Assembly (NCBI RefSeq): GCF_022479115.1
Contig: NZ_CP092497.1
Location: 1,612,001-1,676,000 of the forward strand
Length of the DNA stretch: 64,000 nucleotides
DNA from: Amycolatopsis sp. EV170708-02-1
Lineage (GTDB): Bacteria; Actinomycetota; Actinomycetes; Mycobacteriales; Pseudonocardiaceae
Direction of reading: 5' to 3'
In this document: positions 10,250 through 18,400 of the stretch, one piece after another
Position numbering within the stretch: the first letter of the stretch is position 1
Layout of the letters: the number at the start of each line of letters is the position of its first letter
Translations under genes and position numbers: made by a program
The notes under the pieces: generated by a model
Databases searched by the model: none
The model's input: the letters and a program-made list of their open reading frames with translations, nothing else
What the model was told of the DNA's origin: nothing

Positions 10250-10257
10250 AAACGTTT
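10250..10257. promoter_or_regulatory. Palindrome AAACGTTT in the ArsR/MFS divergent gap
   Basis: A perfect 8-bp palindrome, the only symmetric element in the 39-base gap between the divergent starts at 10244 (-) and 10284 (+). Operator function is inferred from position. Confidence 0.35.
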
Positions 10258-10283
10258 ATCGGCTCGGGAACCTCCGGTCAACG

Positions 10284-11480
10284 ATGGACCGCATGATCAC
10301 CCTCACCTCTCCGGCCGCCGGGCGGCTGTCGCTTCCGCGTCCGTTCTGGATGCTGTGGCTGGGTGTCCTCGTCAACCGTTCCGGTGCGATGGTGCAGCCG
10401 TTCCTGTCCGTCTACTTGACCCGTGTACAGGGCTTCGGGATCGGCGAGACCGGCGCGGTGATGGCCGTTTTCGGGGTCGGTTCGGTGCTCTCGCACGTGG
10501 TGGCGGGCCGGCTCGCCGATCGCTTCGGCCGCCGGGTGACGCTGACCGGCGGCATGCTCGCGACCTCGGCGTCGATGGTCCTGATGGGCGCGGCGACGGG
10601 GTTCGCGCTCGTGGCGGTGACGGCTTTCCTGCTCGGGCTCACCATCGAGTCCTACCGGCCCGCGTCGCAGGCCATGGTGGCCGACCTGGTCCCGCCCTCG
10701 GCCCGGCCGCGGGCGTACGGCTTGCTCTTCTGGGGCGTGAACCTCGGTTATGCCGTCGCGATGGTGGCGGGAGGGTGGTTCGCCGACCGCGGCGCGACGG
10801 CGATGTTCGGTGTCAACGCCGCCGTCGCGGTCGTCTTCGCGGTGCTCGTGTGGCGGGCGGTGCCGGAATCCAGGCCCGAGGCGGCAGCGGAAAGCGGCGC
10901 CTGGCGACTGGTACTCCGCGACCCGCTGATGCTCGCCTTCAGCGTCGTGACGACGGCCTATGGCGCCATGTACGCCCAGGCATTCACGACCCTGCCGCTC
11001 GCCATGGCCGGGCAGGGGATCACGGGTGTCCACTTCGGACTGGTCATGGCGCTCAACGGTGTCCTGATCGTCGTCGTCCAGCCCCTGGCCGGGGAACGGC
11101 TCTCGCGACTCGATCCGAACCGGGTCCTGGCGGCCGGGGCGGCCGTCGTGGCCACGGGGTTCGCCCTGACCGCGTTCGTGCACGACGCGGGAGGGCTCGC
11201 GGTCACGGTGGTGATCTGGACGGCGGGGGAGATCGCGGTCGCGGGCTCGATCCCGACCATCGTGTCCCTCCTGTCCCCGCCCGCGTTGCAGGGCACCTAC
11301 GCCGGACTTTCCGGAATGAGCTGGTCGGTGGGCGCGGTTCTCGCCCCGGTGCTCGGCTCCTTCCTGCTGCCCTTCGGACCTGGCGCGCTCTGGGGCGGCG
11401 TAGGCCTGGTGGGCATGGCCGCGGCCTTCGGCGCCACGGCCTTGGGCGGCCCGGTGCGGCGCCGGGTCACCTTCCTCTGA
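10284..11480 (+). CDS. MFS transporter (drug-efflux type)
   Basis: 398 residues with 12 predicted membrane segments. GRLADRFGRRVTL between TM2 and TM3 is the MFS motif A (G-x-L-x-D-R-x-G-R-R). The second half repeats the fold (GERLSRLDPNRVL). Substrate unknown; the divergent ArsR-type regulator and the downstream NADPH-dependent FMN reductase suggest a response to a toxic or redox-active compound. An in-frame ATG at 10293 is an equally possible start. Confidence 0.85.
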   Translation: MDRMITLTSPAAGRLSLPRPFWMLWLGVLVNRSGAMVQPFLSVYLTRVQGFGIGETGAVMAVFGVGSVLSHVVAGRLADRFGRRVTLTGGMLATSASMVLMGAATGFALVAVTAFLLGLTIESYRPASQAMVADLVPPSARPRAYGLLFWGVNLGYAVAMVAGGWFADRGATAMFGVNAAVAVVFAVLVWRAVPESRPEAAAESGAWRLVLRDPLMLAFSVVTTAYGAMYAQAFTTLPLAMAGQGITGVHFGLVMALNGVLIVVVQPLAGERLSRLDPNRVLAAGAAVVATGFALTAFVHDAGGLAVTVVIWTAGEIAVAGSIPTIVSLLSPPALQGTYAGLSGMSWSVGAVLAPVLGSFLLPFGPGALWGGVGLVGMAAAFGATALGGPVRRRVTFL

Positions 11481-11505
11481 TTCGCGGAAAACAACGAGAA
11501 AGGCA

Positions 11506-12078
11506 ATGAGCATGACCTACGAAGTCGGCTACGTGGTCGGCAGCCTGTCGCAAGGCTCGATCAACCGGCGGCTGGCGGGAGCGCTCGCCGGGCTGGCGCC
11601 ACAGGCGATGCGGTTCACCGAGATCCCGATCCGCGACCTGCCACTGTACGACCACGACCTCGACCCGGATTTCCCGCCGGCCGCCCGGGAGTTGAAGCGG
11701 GCGATCGAGGGATCGGACGCGCTCTTGTTCGTCACGCCGGAATACAACCGCTCGATCCCGGGGGCGCTCAAGAACGCGATCGACTGGGCGACCCGGCCGT
11801 GGGGGGCGAACTCCCTCGACGGGAAGCCCGCCGCCGTGATCGGCGCGTCACCGGGGCTGATCTCCACGGCCGTGGCCCAGCAACATCTGAAGAGCATCCT
11901 GTCCTTCACCAACTCCCCGGTGCTGGCCCAGCCCGAGGCCTACATCAGGTACACCGACGGGCTGATCACGGACAACGGCAAGGTGACGGACGAGGGGACC
12001 GAGGCGTTCCTCCGTCGCTATCTCGAGGCCTTCCACAGCCATGTCTCGACGTTCAAGCGTTCACATACATGGACATGA
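11506..12078 (+). CDS. NADPH-dependent FMN reductase family flavoprotein
   Basis: 190 residues with the flavodoxin-like fold. VGSLSQGSINRRLAGAL binds the FMN phosphate, TPEYNRSIPGALKNAIDWA is the family signature, and GKPAAVIGASPG the second FMN loop. Enzymes of this group reduce quinones, azo dyes, chromate or free FMN. It starts 25 bases after the MFS stop with GAAAGG upstream, in the same operon. Its 3' end lies just before the promoter of the beta-helix pair. Confidence 0.88.
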   Translation: MSMTYEVGYVVGSLSQGSINRRLAGALAGLAPQAMRFTEIPIRDLPLYDHDLDPDFPPAARELKRAIEGSDALLFVTPEYNRSIPGALKNAIDWATRPWGANSLDGKPAAVIGASPGLISTAVAQQHLKSILSFTNSPVLAQPEAYIRYTDGLITDNGKVTDEGTEAFLRRYLEAFHSHVSTFKRSHTWT

Positions 12079-12088
12079 TTCACATCCG

Positions 12089-12118
12089 TTGACGGACGCC
12101 AGGGACGTGAACTATAAA
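12089..12118 (+). promoter_or_regulatory. Strong sigma70-like promoter of the secreted CBM2 beta-helix operon
   Basis: TTGACG (12089-12094) and TATAAA (12113-12118) are separated by 18 bp, giving a start near 12125 and a 5' leader of about 50 bases before GTG 12178. Confidence 0.65.
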
Positions 12119-12177
12119 GACGGGGTCCGGGTGTACACGCCGCAACACCTTCCGTCTGTCCGTCACGGAGGTTTCGG

Positions 12178-14502
12178 GTGTCCCGAAAAAGTCCTCTTCG
12201 TCGTGCCGTCCTACCGGCGGTCGCCGCCGTGGTCGCCACCGCCGCATTCCTGCAGGTACCGCCCTCCGCGGCGGACGCGGCGCCGGGACCAGGCGCGCTG
12301 ACCGGTCTCGACCTAGGCGCGGCCAATCGCCGCGCGCCGGTCGCCGGCCTCTACGACTGGTCGAAAGCCGGGTATCGCGGCGGTACCGCGCTACCCGGCT
12401 CCGGCGAAGTGAATCCGAACGCCGCCTGCCAGGTCACCGCGGCCGAACTGGCGAGCCAGTACAACGTCAAGCCGGACGACGGCGCCGACGACACGAACGG
12501 GATCCAGGCGGCGATCGACGGGATCAAGAGCGCGTGCTCACCGTCCGGGAGCTACACGAAGCTGAGCACGATCACCTTCCCGGCCGGCCGGTTCGACGTC
12601 ACGCACGAGATCCACGTCGACGCCGACTACCTGATCCTGCGCGGCGCGGGCAAGGACGCCACGAAGTTCGTCTACAAGCCGGACGCGAACACCCTCTACG
12701 ACACCCTCACCCCGGACGGTTCCGACTGGGACGAGGACGGGATGACCTCGGGCGCGGGCAAGGGCGGCTGGCTGTGGCCCGGTCGCGGGCTGTTCCGCGT
12801 CCAGTCCAGGGGAGTGCACACGTCTTACGCGAGCGACTACGCCGCCGCGCCCGCGAACCGCAAAGACATCTTCGAGGGCACGATCAACGTCCACTGGAAG
12901 GCCGGGGTGAAGCTGCGGGGCAAACCGGGCGACACCGCGTTCGCCGCGCGGATGGGGGACAAGGTCGTCCACCTCGCGAGCAACGGTGCGCTGACCCCGC
13001 TCGCCGCCGGGAACCTGGTCAACATCCGGGCGGCCAACTCGCTGAAGTTCTACGAGCAGCAGCACGCCACGCCGACCACGTTCCCGTTGCTGAACATGCA
13101 CATGCGCCAGCAGATCTTCACGATCGCGGCGCTCGACACCACGGCACGCACGATCACCCTCGACAAACCGCTCGAATACGACGTGCCGGTGAACTCCACT
13201 TCGGACGGTTCGGCCCCGATCGACGGCGCCACCTACGACTCGAAGGCGGCACCGCTGGTCGACCCGGTGCTCGGCGTCGGGTTCGAGAACCTCGGCTTCA
13301 CCCAGGACATGCCGGGCCTGAACCCCGCCGAGGCGAACAACAACTACGGGAACATGGCACCCGCCGCGGAAATGCACGGGATCGTGTTCAAATGGGCGGC
13401 GAACTCCTGGGTCCGCGGCGTCCGCGCGGATATGACGGGCTCGCATCCGATCGTCACCGAGGAGGCGAAGAACCTCCAGATCGTCGACAACGAGCTCAAC
13501 GGATCGTGGAACAAGGGCAAGGGCGGCAACGGCTACTTCCGCGGCTCCCGCGTCTGGGATTCGCTCTACGCGGGCAACACTTCGACCCTGCTGCGGCACT
13601 TCACCTTCCAGTGGTCCGCCGCGGGCAACGTGGTGATCGGCAACTCGTTCGACTCCGACCTGAACCTCCACGGCGGCTGGGAACGCAACAACCTCTTCGA
13701 GCTCAACACGGTCAAGGTCCCGTACGCGCACCGCTCCGGGAACTGCCGCGCCAACTGCGGCGAGGAGGGCGGCGGCGGCCCCGACGACTCGAACTGGTTC
13801 CCGATCTGGTGGGGCGCGGGGAAGAAGGCCGTCAAGTGGTCGGGTGCCTCCGGCTACCGCAACGTGTTCTTCAACAACGCCATGACCAAACAACTCGCGG
13901 ACAATGGCCCGTATAACGACTTCTACGCCGACCGGCACCGCGTCTACTCCCTCGGCTGGGACGGCACCGCCTACAAGCACCTCGACATCGGCGGCACGCC
14001 GATCGCCGACTGGGCGAAGAACGAGCAGCGGGACTACACCGGCGGGCACGGGGTGGACGCCTCCAAGACCGACGCCGCGTCGTCGCTGTTCCTGAAGGCC
14101 GTCGACGGGACTCCGCCGTCTTCTTCGACGAGCCAGACCCCGACCACGACCACACCCACCCCCACTACGACGACGCAGAGCCCCAGTGCCTGCCTGAACG
14201 CGACCTTCACCCGGAAGTCGGTGTGGGACGGCGGCTATGGCGGCGGCTTCACGATCAGCAACACGTGTTCGGCGTCCGTGGGTTCGTGGGCGGTCGAGTT
14301 CGACCTGCCCGCCGGGACGACGATCACGAGTTCCTGGAGTTCGGTGCTGACCAAGAACGGGCAGCACTACCGATTCGGGAACGCCACCTACAACGGGAGC
14401 GTCCAACCCGGCGGCACGGCGACGTTCGGCTTCAACGCCGCCGGTCAGGGACTGCCGCTCGCCTGCTCGATCGCCGGAACGAAATGCGGAGGCACGGAAT
14501 GA
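12178..14502 (+). CDS. Secreted beta-helix polysaccharide-active protein with C-terminal CBM2
   Basis: 774 residues. The N terminus is a Sec signal (RRAVLPAVAAVVATAAFLQV, A-D-A-A cleavage). The central about 600 residues contain a pectate-lyase-superfamily start (DDTNGIQAAIDGIKSACS, ITFPAGRFDVTHEI) and right-handed beta-helix turns (FKWAANSWVRGVRADMT, NLQIVDNELNG, NNLFELNTVKV). A Thr/Pro/Ser linker leads to a CBM2 cellulose-binding domain of about 100 residues (ACLNATFTRKSVWDGGYGGG to CSIAGTKCGG). The catalytic family is not identified; GH55-like or lyase are both possible. Start GTG 12178 follows GGAGG by 6 bases. It overlaps the next gene by ATGA. Confidence 0.8.
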   Translation: MSRKSPLRRAVLPAVAAVVATAAFLQVPPSAADAAPGPGALTGLDLGAANRRAPVAGLYDWSKAGYRGGTALPGSGEVNPNAACQVTAAELASQYNVKPDDGADDTNGIQAAIDGIKSACSPSGSYTKLSTITFPAGRFDVTHEIHVDADYLILRGAGKDATKFVYKPDANTLYDTLTPDGSDWDEDGMTSGAGKGGWLWPGRGLFRVQSRGVHTSYASDYAAAPANRKDIFEGTINVHWKAGVKLRGKPGDTAFAARMGDKVVHLASNGALTPLAAGNLVNIRAANSLKFYEQQHATPTTFPLLNMHMRQQIFTIAALDTTARTITLDKPLEYDVPVNSTSDGSAPIDGATYDSKAAPLVDPVLGVGFENLGFTQDMPGLNPAEANNNYGNMAPAAEMHGIVFKWAANSWVRGVRADMTGSHPIVTEEAKNLQIVDNELNGSWNKGKGGNGYFRGSRVWDSLYAGNTSTLLRHFTFQWSAAGNVVIGNSFDSDLNLHGGWERNNLFELNTVKVPYAHRSGNCRANCGEEGGGGPDDSNWFPIWWGAGKKAVKWSGASGYRNVFFNNAMTKQLADNGPYNDFYADRHRVYSLGWDGTAYKHLDIGGTPIADWAKNEQRDYTGGHGVDASKTDAASSLFLKAVDGTPPSSSTSQTPTTTTPTPTTTTQSPSACLNATFTRKSVWDGGYGGGFTISNTCSASVGSWAVEFDLPAGTTITSSWSSVLTKNGQHYRFGNATYNGSVQPGGTATFGFNAAGQGLPLACSIAGTKCGGTE

Positions 14503-15953
14503 CGAGGAAACGACTGCTCGCCGCGATCGCGGCCACGGCGTCGGCGGCGGGCCTGTTCGGTGCCGTCGTGACGGCCGAGGCCGCGGCGCCCAGCCTGACC
14601 GCGACGTTCGCCCAAAGCTCGGTCTGGGACAGCGGCTACGGCGGGAAGTACACGCTGACCAACGCGGGGGACGCGAACAGTACACAGTGGACGATCGAGT
14701 TCGATCTCCCCGAGGGTACGGCGGTCACCACGTCGTGGAGCTCGGTGCTCACCAGGACCGGGCAGCACTACAAGGTCACCAACGCCGCCTTCAACGGCAC
14801 GATCAAACCCGGCGGCACGGCGTCCTTCGGCTTCAACACCACAGGCCTCGGCCTGCCGACCGGGTGCACGATCAACGGCAGCCCGTGCGGAGGAAGTACG
14901 CCGACCACGACCACCACTCCGCCGTCGCCGACCAGCACGAGCACTTCGCCGCCGACGACCACCACCAGCGTGCCGTCCGGGGACGTCGTCGACGTGGGCA
15001 CCGCGGCGGAACTGCAGGCCGCGCTGGCCGCGGCGAGCCCCGGCCGGACCATCCGGCTGGCCGCGGGCACCTATCGGGGTTCGTTCGTCGCGACGAAACC
15101 GGGCACCGCGGCGGCACCGATCACGGTGACCGGACCGTCGACGGCGATCCTGATCAACGACGGCCCGTCCGGCGAGGCGCCTTCCTGCCCGGCTCCGACG
15201 GCGGGTTGGGATCCTGGATACGGGTTCTGGCTCTACGGCGCGCCGTTCTGGCATCTCAAGGGTTTCACCGTGCAGGAGGCCAAGAAGGGCATCGTCGCCG
15301 ACAACTCGCACCACACGGTGATCGAAGGGGTGCGGGTGCACCGGATCGACGAGGAAGCCGTGCATTTCCGCCGTTCGTCGGCCGACAGCGTCATCCGTGA
15401 CTCGACGATCAGCCACACCGGGCTCGTGCAGGCCGGTTACGGCGAGGGGGTCTACCTCGGCTCGGCGAACTCGAACTGGGCCTGCCACGGGAACTCCGGC
15501 GGGGTCGACCGAAGCGACCGGATCCAGGTGCTCAACAACCACATCGGACCGTACGTGGCCGCGGAGGGCATCGACGTCAAGGAGGGCACCGAAGGTGGCG
15601 TGATCCGGGGCAACACCTTCGACGGTCAAGGGGTTTCCGGGCAGAACTCGGCCGATTCCTGGGTCGACGTCAAGGGATTCGGGTACGTCATCGAGGGGAA
15701 CACCGGCACCTTCGCGTCGCCGGGAACCTTCGCGAACGGCTACGAGACGCACAATCCCGGTACCACCCCGTCGTTCCCGAACGGCTGCGGGAACGTGTGG
15801 CGGGACAACAAGTCCGATCTCGGCGGCGTCGGCCAGTACGCCATCAAGATCACGTCGACGTCGAAGTGCTCGGAGCGGCCGAACGTCGTCTACGCGTCCA
15901 ACACCGTGTCGAGGGCGGTGAACGGGCTGACCAACGTCCCCGTCACGCCCTGA
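14499..15953 (+). CDS. Secreted protein with N-terminal CBM2 and parallel beta-helix domain
   Basis: 484 residues. A Sec signal (residues 1-30) is followed directly by CBM2 (SLTATFAQSSVWDSGYGGKY to CTINGSPCGG), a T/P/S linker, and a parallel beta-helix domain of about 330 residues (FTVQEAKKGIVADNSHHTVIEGVRVHRIDEEAVHFRRSSADSVIRDSTISHTG and similar rungs). It mirrors the upstream protein, which carries CBM2 at the opposite end. Probably acts on plant cell-wall polysaccharide outside the cell; no catalytic residues can be assigned. ATG 14499 overlaps the upstream stop, with GGAGG about 8 bases before. A longer in-frame reading is excluded because it lies inside the upstream gene. Confidence 0.82.
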   Translation: MTRKRLLAAIAATASAAGLFGAVVTAEAAAPSLTATFAQSSVWDSGYGGKYTLTNAGDANSTQWTIEFDLPEGTAVTTSWSSVLTRTGQHYKVTNAAFNGTIKPGGTASFGFNTTGLGLPTGCTINGSPCGGSTPTTTTTPPSPTSTSTSPPTTTTSVPSGDVVDVGTAAELQAALAAASPGRTIRLAAGTYRGSFVATKPGTAAAPITVTGPSTAILINDGPSGEAPSCPAPTAGWDPGYGFWLYGAPFWHLKGFTVQEAKKGIVADNSHHTVIEGVRVHRIDEEAVHFRRSSADSVIRDSTISHTGLVQAGYGEGVYLGSANSNWACHGNSGGVDRSDRIQVLNNHIGPYVAAEGIDVKEGTEGGVIRGNTFDGQGVSGQNSADSWVDVKGFGYVIEGNTGTFASPGTFANGYETHNPGTTPSFPNGCGNVWRDNKSDLGGVGQYAIKITSTSKCSERPNVVYASNTVSRAVNGLTNVPVTP

Positions 15954-15958
15954 CGGAC

Positions 15959-15994
15959 GCCGGTGACGGGAGCGGCGCGGCTCCCGTCACCGGC
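15959..15994. terminator. Bidirectional hairpin terminator
   Basis: Perfect 14-bp stem (GCCGGTGACGGGAG with 15981-15994), 8-base loop, between convergent stops at 15953 and 15998. Confidence 0.85.
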
Positions 15995-15997
15995 GGG

Positions 15998-16801
15998 TCA
16001 GCCCCGGACCGCGGTGATCGCGACGGTGGCGTAGCGCGTGATGAACCGGCCGCCCATCCTGTCGATCGCCGCCCCGACTTCAGCGAGGATCTCTTGTCGC
16101 ACTGTGGATTCGACCCAGGTCAGCGAGCCGAACGTCGGGAGCTGGTCCAGCCATTCGTCACGGGTGTAGACCCGGTCCCAGTCGTAGCGGCTTCGTTCCG
16201 GTTCGGCGAACCCGCCCGCTTCGCGCAGGCCGTCGGCGACCTTCACGATGAGTGGCCCGTACGGGTCCGAGGGCTGTTTCGGCACGCTCTTGAGATCGAT
16301 CGGGGCGTCCGGCACGAGCCGCCGGTAAGCGTCCGCCAAGGCGTTCGCGACCTCTTCCGGCGGTTCGGGTACGTGCCAGAACGCGGCGAAGAGTCCGCCG
16401 GGCCGTAGGACTTCGGCGGCCTTGACGGCGCCCGCCACCGGGTCGACCCAATGCCAGGCCTGTCCGGAGACGAGCAGATCGAACCGGCGTCCGGCGGGCT
16501 CCCAATCCTCGAACTTCGCGACTTCGACGTCGATTCCGCTCTGCCGGGCGAACTCGGCCATCCGCGCGTCCGGCTCGACGCCCAGCACGTGACAGCCCGC
16601 CGCCTGGAACTGGCGCGCTTCGATGCCGGTGCCGACACCGACATCGAGGGTCTCGCGGCCGGGAGCCGCGGCGACGAGGTGATCGACGAGTTCCGGGGGA
16701 TAGGCGGGGCGGGTCCGGTCGTAGCGTTCGACGTCCACGCCGAAGGATTCCGCGGCCTGTCGATAGCGATGAGGCTCTTGCCCCGAAGGTAGAGTGGGCA
16801 T
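15998..16801 (-). CDS. Class I SAM-dependent methyltransferase
   Basis: 267 residues. ETLDVGVGTGIEARQF is motif I of the Rossmann methyltransferase fold, with acidic post-I VLGVEPDARM and motif III-like LRPGGLFAAFWHV. Substrate unknown; the N-terminal SFGVDVERYDRTRPAYPPELVDHL is the standard start of the UbiE/Methyltransf_11 small-molecule group. ATG 16801 has TAAGGT 6 bases upstream and no Shine-Dalgarno, so it is probably leaderless. The -10 lies between two operator-like palindromes shared with the divergent TetR gene. Confidence 0.88.
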   Translation of the reverse strand: MPTLPSGQEPHRYRQAAESFGVDVERYDRTRPAYPPELVDHLVAAAPGRETLDVGVGTGIEARQFQAAGCHVLGVEPDARMAEFARQSGIDVEVAKFEDWEPAGRRFDLLVSGQAWHWVDPVAGAVKAAEVLRPGGLFAAFWHVPEPPEEVANALADAYRRLVPDAPIDLKSVPKQPSDPYGPLIVKVADGLREAGGFAEPERSRYDWDRVYTRDEWLDQLPTFGSLTWVESTVRQEILAEVGAAIDRMGGRFITRYATVAITAVRG

Positions 16802-16831
16802 GCGCCCACCTTAAGTGGGCACTTGCCCACT
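16793..16831. promoter_or_regulatory. Two TetR-type operators around the methyltransferase promoter
   Basis: A perfect 18-bp palindrome (AGTGGGCA-CT-TGCCCACT) lies at 16814-16831. A second site with arms GTGGGC/GCCCAC lies at 16794-16809 and covers the methyltransferase start codon. The methyltransferase -10 (16808-16813, minus strand) sits between or overlaps them. The shared half-site GTGGGCA argues for one regulator, most simply the adjacent TetR protein. Confidence 0.65.
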
Positions 16832-16851
16832 CGTCAACGCAAGGGAGCCGT

Positions 16852-17424
16852 ATGCCGACCGGGGTAGCCCTGCGCGCCGTCCGCGCGCAGTTGTTCGACG
16901 CAGCCGAACGGGTTCTGCTGCGGGACGGGCCGAGCGGGCTCACCAGCCGTGCGGTGACCACGGAGGCGGACTGCGCGAAAGGCGTGCTGCACCGGCATTT
17001 CGACGACTTCGACGGCTTCCTCGCGGAGTTCGTGCTGGACCGGATCGAGAAGCTCGACGAGAAGGGGCTGCGGGAGGCCGTCGGCACCGGGACGGTCGTG
17101 GACAACCTCACCTCGGCGCTCACGGCGGTCTTCGAGTCGGTCGCGGTCGCGATCGTCCCGCTCGTGATCTTCCGCGACGAGCTTCGTGCCCGGTTGCGCC
17201 GCGAATGGCCGGCCGGGGTTCCGGTGCTGACCCAGGCCGCCGTCATGATCGGCGGCTACCTCAAGGAGGAACGGGACCAGGGCCGCGTCGCCGAAAACGC
17301 CGACGTCGAGACCCTGGCCGCCACGCTCATCGGTGCTGCGCACCTGCTTTACGCCGACCGCACCGCCCCCGCGCCGGAGACCGCGCAGGTGCGGAAGGTG
17401 GTGGAGACGGTGATCGGGACCTGA
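16852..17424 (+). CDS. TetR/AcrR family regulator
   Basis: 190 residues with an N-terminal TetR helix-turn-helix (AAERVLLRDGPSGLTSRAVTTEADCAKGVLHRHFDDFDGFLAEFVLDRI). The family Tyr of the recognition helix is replaced by His (LHRHF). The C-terminal ligand domain is unremarkable. It is divergent from the SAM methyltransferase, with two palindromic operators in between, so it probably represses the methyltransferase and possibly itself. GGGAG lies 6 bases before ATG 16852. Confidence 0.88.
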   Translation: MPTGVALRAVRAQLFDAAERVLLRDGPSGLTSRAVTTEADCAKGVLHRHFDDFDGFLAEFVLDRIEKLDEKGLREAVGTGTVVDNLTSALTAVFESVAVAIVPLVIFRDELRARLRREWPAGVPVLTQAAVMIGGYLKEERDQGRVAENADVETLAATLIGAAHLLYADRTAPAPETAQVRKVVETVIGT

Positions 17425-17430
17425 CGAACG

Positions 17431-17528
17431 CCGTAACTCGCGTGCTCGAAGACGTAACTCGCGTGCTCAGAGGCGTAACTCACGAGTTATGCCTTCAAGC
17501 ACGCGAGTTACGGCTCTGAGCACGCGAG
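17431..17528. repeat. Nested palindrome with tandem units (family D)
   Basis: The unit CGTAACTCGCGTGCTC appears twice in direct orientation (about 17432-17447 and 17453-17468). A self-complementary centre TAACTCACGAGTTA follows, then inverted copies (AGCACGCGAGTTACG and GAGCACGCGAG). The whole can fold into one long imperfect hairpin or several small ones. It sits between convergent tetR and folD and probably terminates both. Confidence 0.8.
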
Positions 17529-17563
17529 ATCGCCGAAAGGAGAGGCGGCGAGTCCTCAGTGGA

Positions 17564-18400
17564 TCAGGACTGCGCGGCGGTGACGGTGTGCCGCAGCAGC
17601 AGCGACGTCGTGACGGGGCCGACGCCGCCGGGGACCGGCGTGATCGAACCCGCGATCTCCTCGACCGCGGCCTGGTCGACGTCGCCGACGAGCCCGCCTT
17701 CGGGAGTCGGGTTCGTGCCGACGTCGATCACCACGGCACCGGGCTTGACGTGGTCCGCGCCTATGAAGTGCGCGCGGCCGACGGCGACGACCAGGACGTC
17801 CGCGGTCTTGGTGACCGCCGCGAGGTCCTTGGTGCGGGAGTGGCAGACGGTCACCGTCGCGTGCTCGCCGAGCAGCAGCAGCGCGGCGGGTTTCCCGACG
17901 ATGGTCGAGCGGCCCACGACAGCGACCTGGGCACCGGACAGGGCGACCTGCTCGCGCTTCAGGATCTCCAGCACCGCGGCGGCGGTGGCGGGCGCGTAGG
18001 TCGGAAGGCCGGCGGTGAGACGGCCGAGGCTGACCGGGTTCGCGCCGTCGACGTCCTTGCGCGGGTCGATGTGCGCACCGACGTCGTCGAGCGTCACACC
18101 GTCGGGCAGCGGGGTCTGGCAGATGATGCCGTGGACCGACGGGTCCGCGGACAGCTTGTCGAGCTCGCGGGTGACGTCCGCGCCGGTCGGGTTCTCGAGC
18201 TGGACCACCCGGCAGTCGACGCCGACCTTCTTCGCGGCACGCTCGATCGAGCGCACGTACCAGGCGGTGGCGTCGTCGTCGTCGGTCGGCACGAGCACGG
18301 CCAGCGTCGGTGCGGTGCCCGATTCGCGGAGCTTGGCGGCGGTCTCGGTGACCTCGGCGGTGATGGCGGCGGCGATCGCGCGCCCGTCGATCAGGGTCAT
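17564..18400 (-). CDS. folD: Bifunctional methylenetetrahydrofolate dehydrogenase/methenyltetrahydrofolate cyclohydrolase
   Basis: 278 residues, normal length. Signatures: the Y-x-x-x-K-like region replaced by AWYVRSIERAAKKVG, QTPLPDGV (PLP motif), PRKDVDGANPVSLGRL, VAVVGRSTIVGKPAALLLL (NADP loop), TVTVCHSRT and the closing PVPGGVGPVTTSLLLRHTV. The usual Tyr-x-x-x-Lys catalytic pair reads Y-V-R-S-I, a divergence from the E. coli pattern. It interconverts 5,10-methylene- and 10-formyl-tetrahydrofolate in one-carbon metabolism. ATG 18400 overlaps the stop of the upstream cyclodeaminase gene, so the two folate genes are one operon. Confidence 0.92.
   Translation of the reverse strand: MTLIDGRAIAAAITAEVTETAAKLRESGTAPTLAVLVPTDDDDATAWYVRSIERAAKKVGVDCRVVQLENPTGADVTRELDKLSADPSVHGIICQTPLPDGVTLDDVGAHIDPRKDVDGANPVSLGRLTAGLPTYAPATAAAVLEILKREQVALSGAQVAVVGRSTIVGKPAALLLLGEHATVTVCHSRTKDLAAVTKTADVLVVAVGRAHFIGADHVKPGAVVIDVGTNPTPEGGLVGDVDQAAVEEIAGSITPVPGGVGPVTTSLLLRHTVTAAQS

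Noticed and set aside
13910..13925. GTATAACGACTTCTAC inside the CBM2 beta-helix gene
   Set aside because: Resembles the intergenic 16-mer, but lies in the coding frame (Y-N-D-F-Y) and lacks the CTATAC arm, so it is not counted.
12538..14685. Long minus-strand open frame opposite the secreted CBM2 proteins
   Set aside because: No domain or signal, and the plus strand has a promoter, signal peptide, CBM2 and linker. A shadow frame.
17431..17528. Repeated units suggesting a CRISPR array
   Set aside because: Only two direct units, very short spacers, and the array is palindromic overall; no cas genes anywhere.
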